Assembly (NCBI GenBank): GCA_005888395.1
Contig: VAXF01000211.1
Span: 1 to 5,547, forward strand
Source: Actinomycetota bacterium
GTDB taxonomy: Bacteria > Actinomycetota > Acidimicrobiia > Acidimicrobiales > AC-25
Direction: 5' to 3'
Length of the DNA stretch: 5,547 nt
The notes below the pieces were generated by a model. The model was given only the letters and a program-made list of their open reading frames with translations. It made no database searches and was not told the origin of the DNA. Below are positions 1 through 5,547 of the stretch, in pieces; within the stretch, counting starts at the first letter, position 1, and each line of letters begins with the position of its first letter. Made by a program: the position numbers and the translations under genes.

Positions 1-402
1 GGACAGGACATCTCCGATCGTGCTGTGCAGATGACCGGCGTACCGCCACAGTTCTGTCTTGGCAAGAGCTTCGCGAACTACGGCCCGATCGGGCCCGCGC
101 TCGTGTCGGTCGACGCGTTCGCGGATCCGGACGATCTGGCCCTGTGGTGCGACGTCGCGGGCGAACGCATGCAGGCAGCGCGCAGCAGCCAACTGATCTT
201 CTCGATCCCGACGCTCGTCGCGTACCTGTCGTCGATTTGCCGGCTGCACCCTGGTGACCTCGTTTTCACGGGGACGCCGTCGGGCGTCGGCATGGCACGG
301 GGCCGCTACCTCGCCCCCGGCGAGACCATCATCTCGGGCGCCGAGGTGATCGGTGAACTGCGCAACACGTGTATCGCCGGCACCCGGCCACTTGCACCAT
401 GA
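1..402 (+). CDS. Fumarylacetoacetate hydrolase family protein, C-terminal part (5' end outside window)
   Basis: The frame is open from base 1 to the TGA at 400-402, giving 133 visible residues; the start and the N-terminal half, which in this family carries the two metal-binding glutamates, lie to the left of the window. Visible family features are GQDISDRAVQ at residues 1-10, the GKSF lysine at 22 followed by GPIGP at 28-32, the PGDLVFTGTPSGVG block at about 84-98, and a closing VIGELRN. FAH-fold enzymes are metal-dependent and cleave or hydrate/decarboxylate acylpyruvate-like and 2-oxo acid substrates in catabolism of aromatics and related acids. The exact substrate cannot be told from this fragment. 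The gene is convergent with plsC, with 27 nt between the two stop codons, so it is a separate transcription unit. A GTG at 25 is an internal valine of the conserved DISDRAVQ segment and is not the start. The family call is firm; the specific reaction is unknown. Confidence 0.9.
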   Translation, partial: GQDISDRAVQMTGVPPQFCLGKSFANYGPIGPALVSVDAFADPDDLALWCDVAGERMQAARSSQLIFSIPTLVAYLSSICRLHPGDLVFTGTPSGVGMARGRYLAPGETIISGAEVIGELRNTCIAGTRPLAP

Positions 403-429
403 GCCTGCACGGGGCCGCTCCACGCTGAC

Positions 430-1065
430 CTACGTCGCGCCAACTTTCGCCTGGGCGGCGTCGAACAGGCGCTGCACCTCCACCTGCAGCTGTTGGGTCA
501 GCTCGTGAACGGCGCGGCGGGGTACGCGTCCGTCGACCGATTCGGGTGGCGGCAACGGACGGCCGACGATCACGTGCACCTTGTCGGGCCGAGGGATCTT
601 GTGGCCCTTGGCCATCGCCCGTTCCGATCCGCCGATCCCCACGGGCACGATCGGAATGCCGGCGCGTGCGGCCACGTAGGCCGCACCTTCGAAAAGTTCC
701 TCCACGGCGGGCCCGTAGCGGCGCGTGCCCTCGGGGAAGATCACGACCGGCTCGCCGCCCTGCACGACCTCGATCGTGCGCCGCAGCGCCTCGCGGTCGG
801 CGCCGCCCCGGTGCACAGGAAACGCGCCCAGAGCGGAGAGCAGCCGGCCGAACAGCGCCGACTTCCAGAGCTCGGCCTTCCCCATGTAGCGCAGGCGCCG
901 GCGCGTGACCCCCGACACGAACCCGAAGTCCATGAACGAGCGGTGCACGGGCGCGAGCACGAACGCACCGTCGGCCGGCACGTTCTCGCGTCCCTCGATC
1001 GTGAGCCGGAACCAGAGCCGGCAGAAGCCGAGGATGGCGCCGCGAACGGCACGGTAGAGGATCAC
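430..1065 (-). CDS. plsC: 1-acyl-sn-glycerol-3-phosphate acyltransferase (PlsC family)
   Basis: The 211-residue protein has the four acyltransferase blocks in order: HRSFMD (HX4D) at 41-46, carrying the catalytic His/Asp pair; the FPVHRGG region at 82-88; FPEGTRR at 110-116, which binds the glycerol phosphate; and IPIVPVG at 138-144. The family transfers a fatty acyl group to position 2 of lysophosphatidic acid at the inner membrane face, giving phosphatidic acid. The N-terminal segment (residues 1-20) is only moderately hydrophobic, suiting a peripheral or monotopic protein. The start is the GTG at 1065-1063, which overlaps the cmk stop as GTGA. The frame stays open a further 99 codons upstream, but that stretch is arginine-rich shadow sequence inside cmk. 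No clear Shine-Dalgarno is seen, so translation probably depends on coupling to cmk. Length and motifs are normal. It is the last gene of the operon in this window. Another acyltransferase specificity within the same superfamily is possible. Confidence 0.92.
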   Translation of the reverse strand: MILYRAVRGAILGFCRLWFRLTIEGRENVPADGAFVLAPVHRSFMDFGFVSGVTRRRLRYMGKAELWKSALFGRLLSALGAFPVHRGGADREALRRTIEVVQGGEPVVIFPEGTRRYGPAVEELFEGAAYVAARAGIPIVPVGIGGSERAMAKGHKIPRPDKVHVIVGRPLPPPESVDGRVPRRAVHELTQQLQVEVQRLFDAAQAKVGAT

Positions 1066-1691
1066 GCGAGCCGGCCCACGATCTCGTCGACGACGTCGTC
1101 GACCGTGCGTCCGGTCGTGTCGATCACCACCGCGTCGTCGGCCACCGCGAGCGGCGAGGTGGCCCGGGTCGAGTCGACCCGGTCGCGCAGGGCGATGTTG
1201 GCGGCGGCGTCGTCGTAGGTCAGGTCGTCGACCTGCTGCTGGCGCCGGCGGGCGCGCTCGCCCTCGCTCGCGGTCAGATACACCTTGAGCTCGGCCTGCG
1301 GGAACACGACGGTGCCGATATCGCGACCCTCGATCACTCCCCCGCCGTGCTCGGCCACCCACTCGCGCTGGCGGCGCACCATCTCCACCCGAACGTCGGG
1401 GTTCGCCGCCACCGTGCTCACCGCCTTCGATACCTCCGGCCCGCGGATCTCACGGGTGGCGTCGACGCCGTCGACTGTCACCTCGCCGGCGATCTCCATC
1501 TCGATGTCGCGCGCCACCGCCGCCACCTTGTCGGCGTCGGCAGGATCGATGCCCCGGCGCAGCGTGGCGAACGTCACCGACCGGTACATGGCCCCGCTGT
1601 CGAGGTAATCGAGGGCGAGCCGGGCCGCGAGCGTGCGCGCCACGGTGGACTTGCCCGAGCCCGCGGGCCCGTCGATCGCTATGACGCGCAT
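1062..1691 (-). CDS. cmk: (d)CMP kinase
   Basis: This 209-residue cytosolic protein phosphorylates CMP and dCMP with ATP to form CDP/dCDP, recycling cytidylate from RNA and phospholipid turnover. Motifs are complete: P-loop GPAGSGKST at 8-16, the DSGAMYR nucleotide-binding stretch at 31-37, IRGPEVSKAVSTVA at 82-95 in the CMP-binding domain, EGRDIGTVVFP at 121-131, and LRDRVDSTRATSPL at 168-181 including the arginines of the lid/CMP site. Length is slightly short for the family (commonly 215-230) but nothing recognisable is missing. The start is ATG at 1691-1689, which lies 13 nt inside the end of aroA and has a GAGGA ribosome-binding site 9 nt upstream. Its stop overlaps the plsC start by 4 nt. 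The aroA-cmk-plsC order is common in bacteria, so the call is secure. Confidence 0.97.
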   Translation of the reverse strand: MRVIAIDGPAGSGKSTVARTLAARLALDYLDSGAMYRSVTFATLRRGIDPADADKVAAVARDIEMEIAGEVTVDGVDATREIRGPEVSKAVSTVAANPDVRVEMVRRQREWVAEHGGGVIEGRDIGTVVFPQAELKVYLTASEGERARRRQQQVDDLTYDDAAANIALRDRVDSTRATSPLAVADDAVVIDTTGRTVDDVVDEIVGRLA

Positions 1692-2924
1692 GCGTGCAGG
1701 TCCTCGGCGAAGTGCGGGTAGCTCGTGTCCACCACGTCCCAGCCTTCGACGGTCGTCTCACCGTCGGCAGCCAGGCCCGCCACAGCCATCGCCATGGCGA
1801 TGCGATGGTCGCCGTGCGAGCGCACCGTCGCGCCCTGCAGCCGGCCGCCGCCGTGCACCACGAGGGCACCGGCGTGGGGCTCGACGCGTCCGGTCAGGGC
1901 GGCCAGCTCGCTCGTGATGGTCGCGATCCGGTCGCTCTCCTTCACTCGCAGCTCGCTCACGTCGCGGAACGTGGTGGTGCCCTAGCGCTGCCGCCACCGC
2001 CAGCGCCGGCACCTCGTCGAGCCCCGGAATCTCCGCGGCGTCGACGTCGGTGCCGCGCAACGCCGCGCTGCGCACGTGCAGATCGGCGACGCGTGCGCCG
2101 GTCTCGACCACCTCGATGTCGGCGCCCATGCGACGAAGGACGTCGACGAAGCCGGCGCGAGCGGGCCCGACGTACACGTCTTCCAGTACTAGATCGCTGT
2201 CGGGCACGATGGTCGCGGCGACGACCCAGAACGCGGCCTGCGAGGGGTCGGCGGGCACGTCGAGCTCGAAGGGCTTCAGCGGCGAGCGCCGCACGCGCAC
2301 GACGCCGTCGCGGGCGTCGATGTCGGCGCCGCACAGCGCGAGCAGCTCCTCGGTGTGCGCCCGTGTCGGCACCGGTTCGCGCACCACGGTCTCACCGTCG
2401 GCCGCCAGGCCGGCCAGCAGCACCGCCGACTTCACCTGGGCGCTGGCCACCGGCACCGTGTAGTCGATGCCGCGCAGGTCGCCCCCGGTGACCTCGACCG
2501 GCGGGTAGCGGTCGTCCCGCAGCTCGACACGTGCGCCCATCCGCCGCAAGGGATCGGCCACCCGGTCCATCGGACGCACCGCGATCGAGTCGTCGCCTGT
2601 CAGCGCCGTCGTCCAGGGAAAGGTCGCACACATCCCTGCCAATAGGCGGATCGTCGTGCCGGAGTTGCCGACGTCGAGTGGAGCCCCGGGCGCGTGCAGG
2701 CCGTCGCGCCCACCCGTGACGCGCTCGCCGCCGACGCCGGCGCCCATGGCCACGACCGCGGCGCGCGTGCGGGCCACGTCGTCGCCCGTCGAGAGGCCGC
2801 GCACGACCGACGTGCCGTCGGCCAGCGCCCCAAGCATCAACGCCCGGTGCGAGATCGACTTGTCTCCGGGAACTCGCAACCGGCCCCGCAACGCCCGCCC
2901 ACCGTGAACGACGAGCGTCGTCAC
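1679..2924 (-). CDS. aroA: 3-phosphoshikimate 1-carboxyvinyltransferase (EPSP synthase), interrupted by a frameshift
   Basis: The enzyme joins shikimate 3-phosphate and phosphoenolpyruvate to EPSP, the step before chorismate synthase. The first frame, from the GTG at 2924-2922, is normal for 314 residues: PGDKSISHR at 19-27, the PEP-site loop GNSGTTIR at 86-93, SAQVK at 161-165, and DEVP with the catalytic-type Asp at 303. After the leucine codon at 1985-1983 this frame turns to arginine-rich nonsense and ends only at 1758. The expected continuation is in another frame from 1981: GTTTFRDVSELRVKESDRI, then HGDHRIAMA, ending at TAG 1681-1679, 100 residues. Together they make about 415 residues, the usual length. 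The split falls inside one domain, so two working half-proteins are unlikely, and the first frame alone lacks the VKESDR and DHR residues. Either the gene is broken or the sequence has an error here; I favour an error because aroA is normally needed and both halves are well conserved. The start overlaps the tyrA stop by 4 nt (GTGA); the end overlaps cmk by 13 nt. Confidence 0.93.
1701..1705 (-). promoter_or_regulatory. Ribosome binding site of cmk (GAGGA)
   Basis: The minus strand reads GAGGA, 9 nt before the cmk ATG. It lies inside the last codons of aroA and supports the ATG at 1691 as the cmk start despite the overlap. Confidence 0.65.
1979..1985 (-). other. Frameshift point in aroA
   Basis: On the minus strand the leucine codon CTA (1985-1983) is followed by a single G (1982) and then GGC ACC ACC ACG, which reads GTTT in the new frame. 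Homologues usually have two residues between this leucine and the glycine (AAAL-x-x-GTT), so relative to the family about five bases are missing; a 2-base loss or a 1-base gain would be alternatives. In the second frame the codon before the glycine is TAG (1984-1982), so the downstream frame is not open further upstream. The position is therefore fixed to within a few bases. Confidence 0.85.
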
Positions 2925-3991
2925 CCGAGCGGCCTCCCGGACGGGTGGTAGCCGCGCTCGGCCAGTGCCGCCCGGAGGCGGTCCGAATCGGCCGCCTCCA
3001 CCACCATCACCAGCACACCGCGGTCGCCCTCGGCCGAGTGCGCGATCTCGAAGTCGTAGATGTTGATCGCGAGCTCGCCGGCCAGGGTCGTCACCTCGGC
3101 GATGACACCCGGCCGGTCGGGAACGGGAACACGCAACTCGACCATGTCCTCGGCCCGCGCCACACGCACGGGCAGATTGACGCGGGCCTCACGCGCCCGC
3201 TCCAGCACGCGCAGCAGACCGGCGCGGTCGCCCGCGTCCACGAGAGCACGCATGTCGCCGACGGCCGCAATGAGCCGGTCGAGCGCCTCCACGATCGCGA
3301 CGCGGTTCTCGGCGCAGATGTCGGGCCAGATGCCGGGGTGCCCGGCCGCGACCCGGGTCATGTCACGGAAGCCGCCCGCCGCGAGTCGCAGCAGGGCGGC
3401 GTGCTCCTCGGCGCCCTGCGCGGCCAGGCCCATGAGCGTCGCCGCCGTGAGGTGGGGAACGTGGGACACCACGGCGACGAGGGCGTCGTGGCGCTCCGGC
3501 GGCAGCGCCACCACGTCGGCGCCGAGCGACGAGACCACCGAGCGCACGCGCGCGTACGCGTCCGGATCGGTCGCCCGCGCCGGCGTGAGCACCCAGGTGG
3601 TGCCCTCGAAGAGCGAAGCGTCGGCGCCCTCCACGCCTTCCTGCTCGGAACCGGCCATCGGGTGGCCGCCGACGAAGCGGGGATCGTCGACACCGCCCAC
3701 GATCGGCGACTTGACGCTCCCCACGTCCGTCACGATGCCACCGGCCGCCAAGGCGGCGCGGGCCTCGGCGACGACCGCCCCCACGGGCGTGGCGACGAAC
3801 GTGAGCTCGGCGCCGGTGTCGTTGCCCACCGCGTCCAGCGCGCCCAGCTCGACGGCGCGCGCAGCCCGCGCCCGATCCCGGTCGCGACCGGTCACGTGCC
3901 AACCCCGCGCCCGAAGGGCGAGCCCGATGGAGCCGCCGATCAGACCGGTGCCGACGATGACGGCGCGCGGCGGCTCAGCTCGGGAGGTCAT
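2921..3991 (-). CDS. tyrA: Prephenate dehydrogenase with C-terminal ACT domain
   Basis: This 356-residue cytosolic enzyme oxidatively decarboxylates prephenate to 4-hydroxyphenylpyruvate, the committed step to tyrosine. The N-terminal Rossmann fold shows the dinucleotide loop GTGLIGGS at 14-21, then DVGSVKSPI at 89-97 and GGHPMAGSEQEG at 108-119, where His110 aligns with the catalytic histidine of the family. A helical dimerisation domain follows (about 165-280, with SHVPHLTAA at 176-184). Residues about 283-331 (VELRVPVPDRPGVIAEV onward) are an ACT domain, a ligand-binding module that in related TyrA proteins serves amino-acid feedback control; tyrosine is the likely effector here by inference. 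The start is ATG at 3991-3989, 17 nt inside aroH, with AAGGG 8 nt upstream. The stop overlaps the aroA start as GTGA. NAD rather than NADP use is typical for this type but was not shown. The neighbouring chorismate mutase supplies its substrate. Confidence 0.96.
   Translation of the reverse strand: MTSRAEPPRAVIVGTGLIGGSIGLALRARGWHVTGRDRDRARAARAVELGALDAVGNDTGAELTFVATPVGAVVAEARAALAAGGIVTDVGSVKSPIVGGVDDPRFVGGHPMAGSEQEGVEGADASLFEGTTWVLTPARATDPDAYARVRSVVSSLGADVVALPPERHDALVAVVSHVPHLTAATLMGLAAQGAEEHAALLRLAAGGFRDMTRVAAGHPGIWPDICAENRVAIVEALDRLIAAVGDMRALVDAGDRAGLLRVLERAREARVNLPVRVARAEDMVELRVPVPDRPGVIAEVTTLAGELAINIYDFEIAHSAEGDRGVLVMVVEAADSDRLRAALAERGYHPSGRPLG
2933..2938 (-). promoter_or_regulatory. Ribosome binding site of aroA (GGGAGG)
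   Basis: The minus strand has GGGAGG ending 8 nt before the aroA GTG, within the last codons of tyrA. It is the strongest Shine-Dalgarno match in the operon and settles the GTG at 2924 as the aroA start. Confidence 0.75.
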
Positions 3992-4343
3992 CGCGCAGGC
4001 CCTTGGCGCCTTCCAGGTAGACGTGGTGCAGCTCGCTCCGCGGCCGCTCGGTGCTCAGGTGCATCAGCACGCGGATGCAGAGCGGCGTGCCGTCCTCGAT
4101 GGAGAGCTCGCGCGCGCACAGCAGCGGCACGTCGCCAAGGCCGATGGCGCGCGCCGCCGCCGCCGGGAAGACCGAGCGGATGTCGTCGGTGGCCGTGAAG
4201 AGGATGCTGATGATGTCCTCGTGATCGACGCCGTTCCGGGCCAGCAGCTCCCGCAGGAGCGCCTGCACGCGCTCGTACACCTGCTCCCGGGTGTCGACGT
4301 CGACCGTGGTCGCGCCGCGCAAGGCGCGCACTGCGGGGGGCAC
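3975..4343 (-). CDS. aroH: Chorismate mutase, AroH class (monofunctional)
   Basis: The 122-residue protein matches the Bacillus subtilis AroH type, a trimeric alpha/beta-barrel mutase that rearranges chorismate to prephenate; it is not the all-helical AroQ type. Residues corresponding to the known B. subtilis active site are present: Arg9 in RGATT (Arg7), Glu79 in CAREL (Glu78), Arg91 in CIRV (Arg90) and Tyr109 in HHVYLEGA (Tyr108). The LFTATDDIRSVFPA block at 48-61 is also typical. Length equals the family norm. The start is taken as the GTG at 4343-4341, 13 nt after the rluB stop; only a weak AGGT lies 11 nt upstream, and a GTG four codons later is possible because only residues from about 6 are conserved. 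The gene overlaps tyrA by 17 nt, so chorismate mutase and prephenate dehydrogenase are made together as separate proteins, not as the fusion of enteric bacteria. Confidence 0.96.
   Translation of the reverse strand: MPPAVRALRGATTVDVDTREQVYERVQALLRELLARNGVDHEDIISILFTATDDIRSVFPAAAARAIGLGDVPLLCARELSIEDGTPLCIRVLMHLSTERPRSELHHVYLEGAKGLRDDLPS
4000..4004 (-). promoter_or_regulatory. Probable ribosome binding site of tyrA (AAGGG)
   Basis: AAGGG on the minus strand lies 8 nt before the tyrA ATG, within the 3' end of aroH. It is a moderate match that fits the chosen start. Confidence 0.45.
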
Positions 4344-4356
4344 GGCAGAAATCTAC

Positions 4357-5082
4357 CTAGCGTGGGGTGGGGGCAGCGGCAGCTTTCTCCAGCTCGCGCA
4401 GCTCGGCGGGCGTGATTGGGCGCCACTGCCCCGGCGGCAGGCGGCGGTCGCTCACGGGCCCGATCCTCGTGCGCACCAGCCTCACCACGGGGTGGCCCAC
4501 CGCGTCGCACATCCGCCGGACCTGCCGGTTGCGACCCTCGTGGATCACGATCCGGAGCACGTTCGGCTCGACCAGGGCGACGCGTGCCACGGCGGTGACG
4601 CCGTCGTCGAGCTCGACGCCGTCGCGCAGTCGCCGGACGCTCGCGCGCGAGGGCGCACCCTGCACCTCGGCCACATACTCCTTCTCCACACCGAACGACG
4701 GATGCGTGAGGCGATGGGCGAGGTCGCCGTCGTTGGTCATGATGAGCAACCCCTCGGTGTCGGCATCGAGCCGTCCGACGGAGAACACGCGCGGCGCTTC
4801 GGGTACGAGCTCGACCACTGTGGGTCGGCCCTGCGGATCGGACGCGGTTGTGACCACACCCGCCGGCTTGTTCAGGAGGTAGTGGACGAGCCCCTCCCGG
4901 ATCGAAACAGGCACACCGTCGACGGCGACGTGATCCCGACTCGGATCGACACGCCGGCCGAGCTCGGCGACCGTGCCGTCGACCGTGACCCGCCCCGCGT
5001 CGATGAGCTCGTCGCACGCGCGCCGGCTCCCGAAGCCGGCGCGGGCGAGCACCTTCTGAAGCCGCTCGCCCTCGACTGTCAC
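4357..5082 (-). CDS. rluB: rRNA pseudouridine synthase, RsuA/RluB/RluE/RluF family
   Basis: The 241-residue protein has an N-terminal S4 RNA-binding domain (about 6-55, ERLQKVLARAGFGSRRACDEL) followed by a catalytic domain. The catalytic motif GRLDADTEG lies at 103-111 with the nucleophilic aspartate at 106; NKPAGVVTT at 71-79 and HEGRNRQVRRMCDAVGHPV at 181-199 are the other family signatures. Members isomerise a specific uridine of 23S (or 16S) rRNA to pseudouridine. The gene next to scpB in Gram-positive bacteria is usually called rluB, but target specificity is not provable from sequence alone. The start is the GTG at 5082-5080: an in-frame TGA at 5103-5101 rules out earlier starts, and the S4 domain begins only six residues in. 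No good Shine-Dalgarno is visible; the leader is made of 11-bp repeats, so reinitiation after scpB is plausible. A short Ala/Pro tail ends the protein. Confidence 0.94.
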   Translation of the reverse strand: MTVEGERLQKVLARAGFGSRRACDELIDAGRVTVDGTVAELGRRVDPSRDHVAVDGVPVSIREGLVHYLLNKPAGVVTTASDPQGRPTVVELVPEAPRVFSVGRLDADTEGLLIMTNDGDLAHRLTHPSFGVEKEYVAEVQGAPSRASVRRLRDGVELDDGVTAVARVALVEPNVLRIVIHEGRNRQVRRMCDAVGHPVVRLVRTRIGPVSDRRLPPGQWRPITPAELRELEKAAAAPTPR

Positions 5083-5120
5083 TCGCCGGTCACTCGCCGG
5101 TCACTCGCCGGTCACTCGCC
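5080..5120. repeat. 11-bp direct tandem repeat at the scpB/rluB junction, about 3.7 copies
   Basis: On the plus strand the unit CACTCGCCGGT occurs exactly at 5080-5090, 5091-5101 and 5102-5112, followed by eight matching bases at 5113-5120. The minus strand unit ACCGGCGAGTG gives four GTGA tetranucleotides spaced 11 nt apart. The first (leftmost in translation) provides the scpB stop TGA at 5114-5112 and the last provides the rluB start GTG at 5082-5080. Because 11 is not a multiple of three, the TGAs fall in all three frames. Copy-number change would alter only the spacing between the two genes, not either protein. Confidence 0.93.
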
Positions 5121-5547
5121 CGGCCGCAACCCCTGTTCGAGGACCTCGACCACCTCCGGGCCGGGCACGAAATCGCCGAGCGAGGGAAGGTCGCCAAGAG
5201 AGTCGAGGCCGAGCCGCTCGAGGAACTTGTTGGTGGTGCCGTAGAGCACGGCCTGACCGGGCCCCGGGTCGCGGGCAACCTCCTCGACGTACCCGCGCTG
5301 TTGGAGCGGGCGGATGACGCTGTCGACGTCGACGCCGCGGATCGCCGAGACCTGCATCCGCGATACCGGCTGCTTGTAGGCGACGATGGCGAGCGTCTCC
5401 AGCGCCGCCTGCGACAGCCGGGCGTGCTGGCCCTCGAGCACGAAACGCTCGACGTAGGGCGCGAGCTCGGGGTGGCTCTGGAAGCGGTAGCCGCCGGCCA
5501 CGCGCACCAGCACGAAGCCGCGGTCGTCGGCGTCGTAGGTGGCGGCC
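5112..5547 (-). CDS. scpB: Segregation and condensation protein B (ScpB), C-terminal part (5' end outside window)
   Basis: The frame is open from the right edge (first full codon at 5546) to TGA 5114-5112, giving 144 visible residues of a protein usually near 180-220, so the N-terminal winged-helix part is mostly missing. Recognisable segments include RGFVLVRVAGGYRF near the start, LSQAALETLAIVAYKQPVSR, IRGVDVDSVIRPLQQRGYV, and VLYGTTNKFLERLGL, followed by the typical SLGDLPSLGDF close to the end. ScpB dimers bind ScpA, the kleisin of the SMC complex, and help condense and segregate the chromosome. The GTG at 5513 is internal, since conserved sequence continues upstream of it to the window edge. 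A scpA gene is expected just beyond the right edge. The stop lies in the first copy of an 11-bp tandem repeat, 29 nt before rluB. Confidence 0.95.
   Translation of the reverse strand, partial: AATYDADDRGFVLVRVAGGYRFQSHPELAPYVERFVLEGQHARLSQAALETLAIVAYKQPVSRMQVSAIRGVDVDSVIRPLQQRGYVEEVARDPGPGQAVLYGTTNKFLERLGLDSLGDLPSLGDFVPGPEVVEVLEQGLRPGE

Noticed and set aside
1..402. The FAH-family fragment as a horizontally acquired gene.
   Set aside because: Its codon use looks slightly less GC-biased by eye, but the fragment is short and no mobile element or boundary repeat is visible.
403..429. Intrinsic terminator between the convergent genes.
   Set aside because: Only short, imperfect GGCC-type pairings are present and no T-run follows on either strand.
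1066..1362. A 99-codon N-terminal extension of plsC running into cmk.
   Set aside because: The extension is arginine-rich and lies wholly inside the conserved cmk sequence in another frame; the GTG at 1065 gives a normal PlsC length and a GTGA overlap.
1679..1960. The last 93 codons of aroA as a separate small gene starting at GTG 1960.
   Set aside because: Its first residues (SELRVKESDRI) are internal EPSP synthase sequence, and conserved residues GTTTFRD lie upstream of that GTG in the same frame.
1758..1982. The arginine-rich C-terminal tail of the first aroA frame as a genuine new domain.
   Set aside because: The true AroA C-terminus is encoded over the same bases in another frame, so the tail is out-of-frame reading.
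2945..4415. Long plus-strand open frames (417 and 451 codons) opposite tyrA and aroH.
   Set aside because: They are antisense to genes with intact catalytic motifs, have Arg/Ala/His-rich low-information composition and no recognisable domain; such frames are expected at this GC content.
5080..5120. A CRISPR array or transcription factor binding array.
   Set aside because: Units are 11 bp and contiguous with no spacers, and they coincide exactly with the stop/start junction of two genes.

Overview
The window is about 70% GC and carries a compact bacterial housekeeping operon on the minus strand, read from the right edge to the left. The order is scpB, rluB-type pseudouridine synthase, aroH, tyrA, aroA, cmk, plsC. 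One unrelated gene fragment on the plus strand (a fumarylacetoacetate hydrolase family protein) faces it at the left edge. High GC, frequent GTG starts and the chromosome segregation/pseudouridine synthase/aromatic/cmk gene order suggest a high-GC actinobacterium. An Acidimicrobiia-like lineage is my best guess, but that is inference from gene order and protein flavour, not from a marker tree.

Layout: 1-402 (+) is the C-terminal 133 residues of an FAH-family enzyme whose start lies outside the window. A 27-nt convergent gap follows. 430-1065 (-) is a 1-acyl-glycerol-3-phosphate acyltransferase, 1062-1691 (-) CMP kinase, 1679-2924 (-) EPSP synthase broken by a frameshift near 1982, 2921-3991 (-) prephenate dehydrogenase with an ACT domain, 3975-4343 (-) an AroH-class chorismate mutase, 4357-5082 (-) a 23S-type pseudouridine synthase, and 5112-5547 (-) the C-terminal part of ScpB running off the right edge. 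There is no gene-free stretch over 300 bases. All minus-strand genes overlap or lie within 29 nt of each other, so they are very probably co-transcribed from a promoter outside the window and translationally coupled.

Functionally, aroA, aroH and tyrA supply three steps around chorismate: EPSP formation, chorismate to prephenate, and prephenate to 4-hydroxyphenylpyruvate for tyrosine. The flanking genes serve chromosome condensation (scpB), rRNA modification (rluB), pyrimidine nucleotide recycling (cmk) and phospholipid synthesis (plsC).

I see no new biological system here. Two things merit a second look. First, aroA cannot be translated as one protein from the sequence as given; the reading frame changes between the conserved DEVP and VKESDR motifs. 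Second, an 11-bp tandem repeat sits exactly at the scpB/rluB junction, each copy containing GTGA. Removing three units would restore the 4-nt GTGA stop/start overlap seen at two other junctions of this operon.
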